In this document: positions 60,116-64,000 of the stretch, one piece after another
How the letters are laid out: every line of letters begins with the position of its first letter
Numbering within the stretch: position 1 is the stretch's first letter
Assembly (NCBI RefSeq): GCF_019100495.1
Contig: NZ_JAHRVA010000003.1
Location: 124,001-188,000 of the forward strand
DNA: 64,000 bases
Source: Falsochrobactrum tianjinense
GTDB lineage: Bacteria > Pseudomonadota > Alphaproteobacteria > Rhizobiales > Rhizobiaceae
Direction: 5' to 3'
Notes under the pieces: generated by a model
Databases searched by the model: none
What the model saw: only the letters and a program-made list of their open reading frames with translations
Told to the model about the DNA's origin: nothing
Translations under genes and position numbers: made by a program

Positions 60116-60865
60116 TTAAAGCGCGAGGTATTTGTTTCTCAGCTCGACATTTTCAAGAACGTCTTTCGCTGAGCCGTCAAATACGATCTGTCCCATATCC
60201 AGGATCAAGGCGCGATTTGCGAGTTCCAGCGCTGCAACAGCATTCTGCTCAACGATGATGGTCGTGATACCGCGCTGCTTGATGTCGTGCACGATGCGTT
60301 CAATTTCCTTCACGATGACGGGAGCCAGACCTTCATAGGGTTCATCGAGCAAGAGAAGTTTGATATCGCGTGCTAGCGCCCGCGCAACAGCAAGCATTTG
60401 CTGCTCGCCACCTGATAGCGTCATTCCCTCCTGCTTACGCCGCTCGGCCAACCGTGGAAAATGTTCATAGATATGTTCGAGCGACCAGCCTATAGGCTCA
60501 GCTATTTGTGCGAGCTGGAGATTTTCCTCTACCGTTAATCCGGGAATGATGCGTCGGTCTTCCTGAACGAGCTGAATACCAAGCTGTGCTGCCTGAAAAT
60601 CTCTGAGCGTGTGGACCGGATTTCCGTTCAGCCATATCTCGCCGGACTTCAGTTCGGGGTCCCCGGCACGCGATAGGGTACGTAGTGTCGAGGTCTTGCC
60701 TGCGCCGTTACGGCCAAGCAGCGCGACAACATCGCCTTCAGCTACGTCGAAGTTGACGCCTTGAACAATATAGCTTTCACCATAATAGGCGTGGATGTTG
60801 CGCACGCTAAAATAGGCTGGCTGCGCCTGAATGGCGTTTGTGGCGGGCATTGTCATCGTGTTCAT
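60116..60865 (-). CDS. LivF-type ABC transporter ATP-binding protein
   Basis: The protein has 249 residues. Walker A is LLGRNGAGKTSTLRTLSRAG, the signature is LSGGEQQMLAVARALARD and Walker B is LLLLDEPYEGLAPVIV. The pattern QEDRRIIPGLTVEENL is typical of the LivF half of branched-chain amino-acid/amide/urea importers. It overlaps the LivG-type gene by four bases. Substrate is not shown by the sequence. Confidence 0.92.
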   Translation of the reverse strand: MNTMTMPATNAIQAQPAYFSVRNIHAYYGESYIVQGVNFDVAEGDVVALLGRNGAGKTSTLRTLSRAGDPELKSGEIWLNGNPVHTLRDFQAAQLGIQLVQEDRRIIPGLTVEENLQLAQIAEPIGWSLEHIYEHFPRLAERRKQEGMTLSGGEQQMLAVARALARDIKLLLLDEPYEGLAPVIVKEIERIVHDIKQRGITTIIVEQNAVAALELANRALILDMGQIVFDGSAKDVLENVELRNKYLAL

Positions 60866-61629
60866 AAATGCGTTCCTCCCAGATAGGCTTCCTGTACCTT
60901 TGGGTCGCCTCTTACTTCCTCTGGCGGGCCGTCAGCAATGATCTTGCCCTGAGCCAGCACGGTGATGCGGTCGGCCAGCGAGAACACGACATGCATGTCA
61001 TGTTCTATGATGACCTTGGTCATGCCACGGCCCTTGTATTTTTTCAGAAGATCGATCGTCGAATTGGTGTCATGCCGCGACATGCCGGCAGTCGGCTCAT
61101 CGAGCAGAAGCAGCCGCGGATTTTGAACCAGCCCCATGGCAAGTTCCAGCCGACGCTTGTCGCCACGCGAAAGGCTGGCCGCAATCATGTTATTCTTGCT
61201 GGCAAGCCCGACATCCTCCAGCCAGTGCAGGGCTTCATCGCGGATGTCTGTCCGTTTCAATACCGGCCGCACAGCATTCAGTTTGAACGATCCGTCGTGC
61301 TTTGCAAAAGCGGGAACCATAACGTTTTGCAGGAGTGTCAGATCGGGAAAGATTTCCGGCGTCTGGAAAACCCGCACGACGCCCATCTGGTTGATCTCGT
61401 GCGGCTGCTTACCGGTGATAACCTGCCCGTCGAAAACGACTGCTCCACTATCGGGCGCGATACGCCCGATGCATACATTGAGCAGGGTCGATTTACCGGC
61501 GCCGTTGGGGCCGATAATGGCGTGGATGGTGCCTTCCTCAATCTGCAAGTCGATATCGGACAGGGCGTGCAGTCCTCCGAAACTTTTATCTACATCGGCT
61601 ACATGCAGAACGATGTTGCGTTTCGACAT
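60862..61629 (-). CDS. LivG-type ABC transporter ATP-binding protein
   Basis: The protein has 255 residues from ATG 61629; a longer frame to 61788 would overlap the LivM-type gene and is rejected. Walker A is IGPNGAGKSTLLNVCIGRIA, the signature region is LSRGDKRRLELAMGL (a variant of LSGGQ usual in LivG), and Walker B is LLLLDEPTAGMSRHD. The C-terminal IADGPPEEVRGDPKVQEAYL is diagnostic of LivG. Confidence 0.92.
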   Translation of the reverse strand: MSKRNIVLHVADVDKSFGGLHALSDIDLQIEEGTIHAIIGPNGAGKSTLLNVCIGRIAPDSGAVVFDGQVITGKQPHEINQMGVVRVFQTPEIFPDLTLLQNVMVPAFAKHDGSFKLNAVRPVLKRTDIRDEALHWLEDVGLASKNNMIAASLSRGDKRRLELAMGLVQNPRLLLLDEPTAGMSRHDTNSTIDLLKKYKGRGMTKVIIEHDMHVVFSLADRITVLAQGKIIADGPPEEVRGDPKVQEAYLGGTHL

Positions 61630-61634
61630 TTTTT

Positions 61635-62786
61635 CTACTCCGCTGGCTGGACTTGAGCTGTCGGGATTTTCACGCCGCCGTTGGGCGGCCGTCTGAACAG
61701 CGCGAAGATGCGCCGCAAGCCTTCCATGATCCCGCCCGGCAGGAAGATGACGATAAGCATGAACACCACGCCCAGCGTCAAATTCCAACCATCACCAACA
61801 AAAAGCGAAAGAAAACCGACGATGGGCGCCTCGATGACGTCAGGCAGGAAGCCAAAGACGCTATGCAGCGTGCTTGCACTGAACGAAGAGAAGATGTTTT
61901 CACAATATTTGATCACCGCCGCACCCAGCACAGGGCCTACCAGTGTCCCGACGCCGCCAAGAATGGTCATCAGTACAACCTCGCCCGACGCTGTCCATTG
62001 CATTCGCTCGGCACCAACAAGCGGATCTGTTGCAGCCATGAGCCCGCCGGCAAGCCCCGCATACATGCCTGAAATGACGAAAGCAGCCAGCAGATAGGGC
62101 CGGGTGTTGAAACCGGTATAGCGCATCCGCATCTGATTGGATTTGATTGCCCGCAACATCATGCCAAAGGGCGAGCGGAAGATGCACAGCGAGATAAAGA
62201 AGCAGGCGATCAATGCTACTGCGCACAGATAGAACCCGGCATAGCCACCGCCACTTATATTCAATGCAAATAGATTGACTCTCGGCAGTCCAGCCGCAGG
62301 TTCGAAAAACAGACCGTCGATGATCCGTGGGTCTTGAAGTGAAAGCTGGAGGCCGGTTTCGCCGTTGGTCAGAGGTGTAAGCACCGAATAGGCTAGATTA
62401 TAGCTCATCTGCGCAAAGGCAAGCGTCAGGATCGAGAAATAGATGCCAGACCGCCGCAGGCTGATATAGCCGATGGCCAGCGCAAACAAGGCGGCAAAGA
62501 AGACGGCCATGAGGATGGCCGGAATTGCATTCATGGTGAAGAGCTTGAATGACCAAACCGCCGCATAGGACCCGGCACCAAGAAATGCTGCATGACCGAA
62601 GGAAAGGTAGCCGGTGAGACCGAAGAGGATGTTGAAGCCAATGGCGAAAATGCCAAAGATACAGAATTTCTGCATCAGCGCGGGGTATGCGGCGCCAATC
62701 GGATCCAGAATGATTGGCAAACAGAGGATGACGGCAGAGAATCCGACCAATAGCAGCCAATCGTTGCGTGTGGTATTATTGAACAT
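61635..62786 (-). CDS. LivM-type ABC transporter permease
   Basis: The protein has 383 residues with about ten membrane helices. Marks are [20 protein letters not shown] near residue 50, the ATPase-contact loop [20 protein letters not shown] and [20 protein letters not shown]. It lies five bases after the LivH-type gene and five before the LivG-type gene. Confidence 0.92.
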   Translation of the reverse strand: MFNNTTRNDWLLLVGFSAVILCLPIILDPIGAAYPALMQKFCIFGIFAIGFNILFGLTGYLSFGHAAFLGAGSYAAVWSFKLFTMNAIPAILMAVFFAALFALAIGYISLRRSGIYFSILTLAFAQMSYNLAYSVLTPLTNGETGLQLSLQDPRIIDGLFFEPAAGLPRVNLFALNISGGGYAGFYLCAVALIACFFISLCIFRSPFGMMLRAIKSNQMRMRYTGFNTRPYLLAAFVISGMYAGLAGGLMAATDPLVGAERMQWTASGEVVLMTILGGVGTLVGPVLGAAVIKYCENIFSSFSASTLHSVFGFLPDVIEAPIVGFLSLFVGDGWNLTLGVVFMLIVIFLPGGIMEGLRRIFALFRRPPNGGVKIPTAQVQPAE

Positions 62787-62791
62787 AGGCC

Positions 62792-63823
62792 TTAGTCCTC
62801 CATCACGCCCTTGCGGCCCAGAAGCCCTCGCGGCAGTGTCAGCAGAATGACAACCGCAACCAGATAGATAATGACGTGGTCTATGCCCGGCACGATGGCC
62901 TTGATCTCGTTCATCGAGGCGAAGGATTGCAGGATACCGAGCAGGAAACCTGCCGCCACCGCGCCACCGAGCGAGCCCATGCCACCGACAACGACGACAA
63001 CGAAGGAGAGCACCAGGAACTCCATTCCCATATGATAATCGGGTGGCAGGATCGGTGTGTACATGACACCGGCAACACCTGCGACCACCGCCGCAAGGCC
63101 AAACACGACCGTGAAACGCCGCTCGATGTCGATGCCCAGAAAGCCGACAGTCTGGCGGTCATGCATGCCAGCACGCACTACCATGCCGTAGGTGGTGAAT
63201 TGCAGGAACGCGAACACACCCCCGATCACCCCTAGAGAGAATAACAGATAGACAATACGCCACAACGGGTAGGCGAGTGTGTGGCCCATTCCGAGCAGCG
63301 TCCCGACATAAACGGTTCCACCTAGCGCTTCTGGCGCGGGCTGGGGGATAGGGTTTGCTCCGAAAAACTGCCTGATGATCTCCTGGATGACGATCGCCAG
63401 GCCGAATGTCACGAGAATCTGGTCGGCAAGGTCGCGCTTGTAGAAATGGCGGATCAGGCCGCGTTCCATGACGATCCCAATGGTTAGCATCACCGGGATG
63501 GCAAGCAGGATAGATGCCGGAACCGAATAATCATTGAGGAAAACGCCGAAATCTCCCAGCCAGGCTTCGACATAAGGCGTGCGTATTTCGAGCGGGCTGC
63601 CCCACGCCGTCGTCTTGTCCGGGTCGATTGTGACGCTTTCCAGATTGAGCAGCTTGTTGAAGGAGACAGCACAGAAGGCACCCAGCATGAAGAGTGCCCC
63701 ATGTGCGAAATTTACGACGCCAAGCGTTCCGAAGACCAGCGTAAGACCGAGAGCGATCAAGGCATAAGCGCCGCCCTTGTCCAGACCGTTCAGTATTTGC
63801 AACAGTATCGCGTCCATCCTCAT
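62792..63823 (-). CDS. LivH-type ABC transporter permease
   Basis: The protein has 343 residues. Marks are [20 protein letters not shown] and [14 protein letters not shown] at the N-terminus, a hydrophilic insert of about 45 residues after the second helix, and the [20 protein letters not shown] and [16 protein letters not shown] segments. The insert is typical of a LivH branch in proteobacteria. It follows the binding-protein gene at a distance of 72 bases. Confidence 0.92.
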   Translation of the reverse strand: MRMDAILLQILNGLDKGGAYALIALGLTLVFGTLGVVNFAHGALFMLGAFCAVSFNKLLNLESVTIDPDKTTAWGSPLEIRTPYVEAWLGDFGVFLNDYSVPASILLAIPVMLTIGIVMERGLIRHFYKRDLADQILVTFGLAIVIQEIIRQFFGANPIPQPAPEALGGTVYVGTLLGMGHTLAYPLWRIVYLLFSLGVIGGVFAFLQFTTYGMVVRAGMHDRQTVGFLGIDIERRFTVVFGLAAVVAGVAGVMYTPILPPDYHMGMEFLVLSFVVVVVGGMGSLGGAVAAGFLLGILQSFASMNEIKAIVPGIDHVIIYLVAVVILLTLPRGLLGRKGVMED

Positions 63824-63895
63824 CCGCCCATGTTGACTGTCGACATAAATGGAATTGGTCCGACCGCCAGTTCGCGGCCGAACCTTTTTCTCAAC

Positions 63896-64000
63896 TCAGC
63901 ACTGCTTGGGATCCGATGGCCCCAGCTCGCCTCCGAATATCGCGGGATCGTAGGTCAGTTCCTCGCGCGGCACGACCTTGACGACCTCCATCAAGTCGTA
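63896..64000 (-). CDS. LivK-type substrate-binding protein, C-terminal end (partial)
   Basis: Only the last 34 codons are in the window; the gene continues to the right. The tail reads DLMEVVKVVPREELTYDPAI and ends GPSDPKQC before a TGA. The position directly upstream of LivH fits the periplasmic binding protein of the same transporter. No ligand can be inferred from the tail. Confidence 0.7.
   Translation of the reverse strand, partial: YDLMEVVKVVPREELTYDPAIFGGELGPSDPKQC

Noticed and set aside
61630-61788. Extended N-terminus for the LivG-type gene
   Set aside because: The extra 53 codons overlap the LivM-type gene and read as Arg/His-rich sequence. ATG 61629 gives a normal LivG start.

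Overview
The window looks like alphaproteobacterial chromosome or megaplasmid sequence, most likely order Hyphomicrobiales/Rhizobiales and perhaps the Brucella/Ochrobactrum group. This is inferred from the dense load of ABC transporters for amino acids and polyamines, short intergenic gaps with many 4-base ATGA overlaps, the codon style and a typical intergenic hairpin repeat near 2600. No rRNA, tRNA, CRISPR array or intact insertion sequence is visible. Much of the window reads as accessory or niche-adaptation DNA.

Layout. (1) 1-700: end of a cytochrome b561 gene and yceI. (2) 994-6531: an Lrp/AsnC regulator divergent from a polar amino-acid ABC transporter (binding protein, two permeases, ATPase) and a RocB-like M20 peptidase. 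(3) 6554-32013: a surface-glycan locus. Seven minus-strand genes (polysaccharide pyruvyl transferase, two GT4 enzymes, a degenerate GT2-like protein, a membrane-anchored coiled-coil protein, a methyltransferase, a GT2) end against an RTX-type calcium-binding protein and its type I secretion ABC and HlyD subunits. A MarR-type regulator then starts a plus-strand run of seven genes: GT4, unknown protein, GT2-GT4 fusion, two tandem pyruvyl transferases, a GH-A-like hydrolase and an SGNH hydrolase. (4) 32138-36241: a PleD-like diguanylate cyclase and a hybrid kinase with a C-terminal Hpt domain. One extra base has cut the kinase off from its membrane sensor. (5) 36523-37788: type II NADH dehydrogenase-like gene.

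(6) 37821-45965: a LacI-regulated amino-acid catabolism island: a D-serine dehydratase/D-threonine aldolase-like enzyme, a threonine dehydratase-like enzyme, an M20 deacylase, the LacI repressor and a second polar amino-acid ABC transporter. Three copies of one LacI-type operator sit before three of its transcription units. The island is flanked by two copies of an ancestral segment that decayed in complementary ways. (7) 46065-52101: an aldo/keto reductase relic, a LysR regulator, an orphan binding protein, an M81 peptidase, an N-succinylamino-acid-racemase-like enzyme and a GNAT acyltransferase; the last two resemble a known D-to-L amino-acid conversion pathway. (8) 52194-59694: a polyamine/opine-type ABC transporter with a ureohydrolase-family protein that lacks one metal ligand and a TPP-dependent decarboxylase/synthase, with a divergent GcvA-type LysR. 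(9) 60116-64000: a LivFGMH-type transporter and the tail of its binding protein.

The best candidate for an undescribed system is region 3: a glycan assembly and modification locus physically joined to a type I secretion system with an RTX substrate. It contains a GT2-fold protein that has lost catalytic residues, a recurring beta-type module shared by several proteins, and a palindrome repeated in its promoters that may be the target of its own MarR regulator. All functions are read from motifs and context only; no database search was run.
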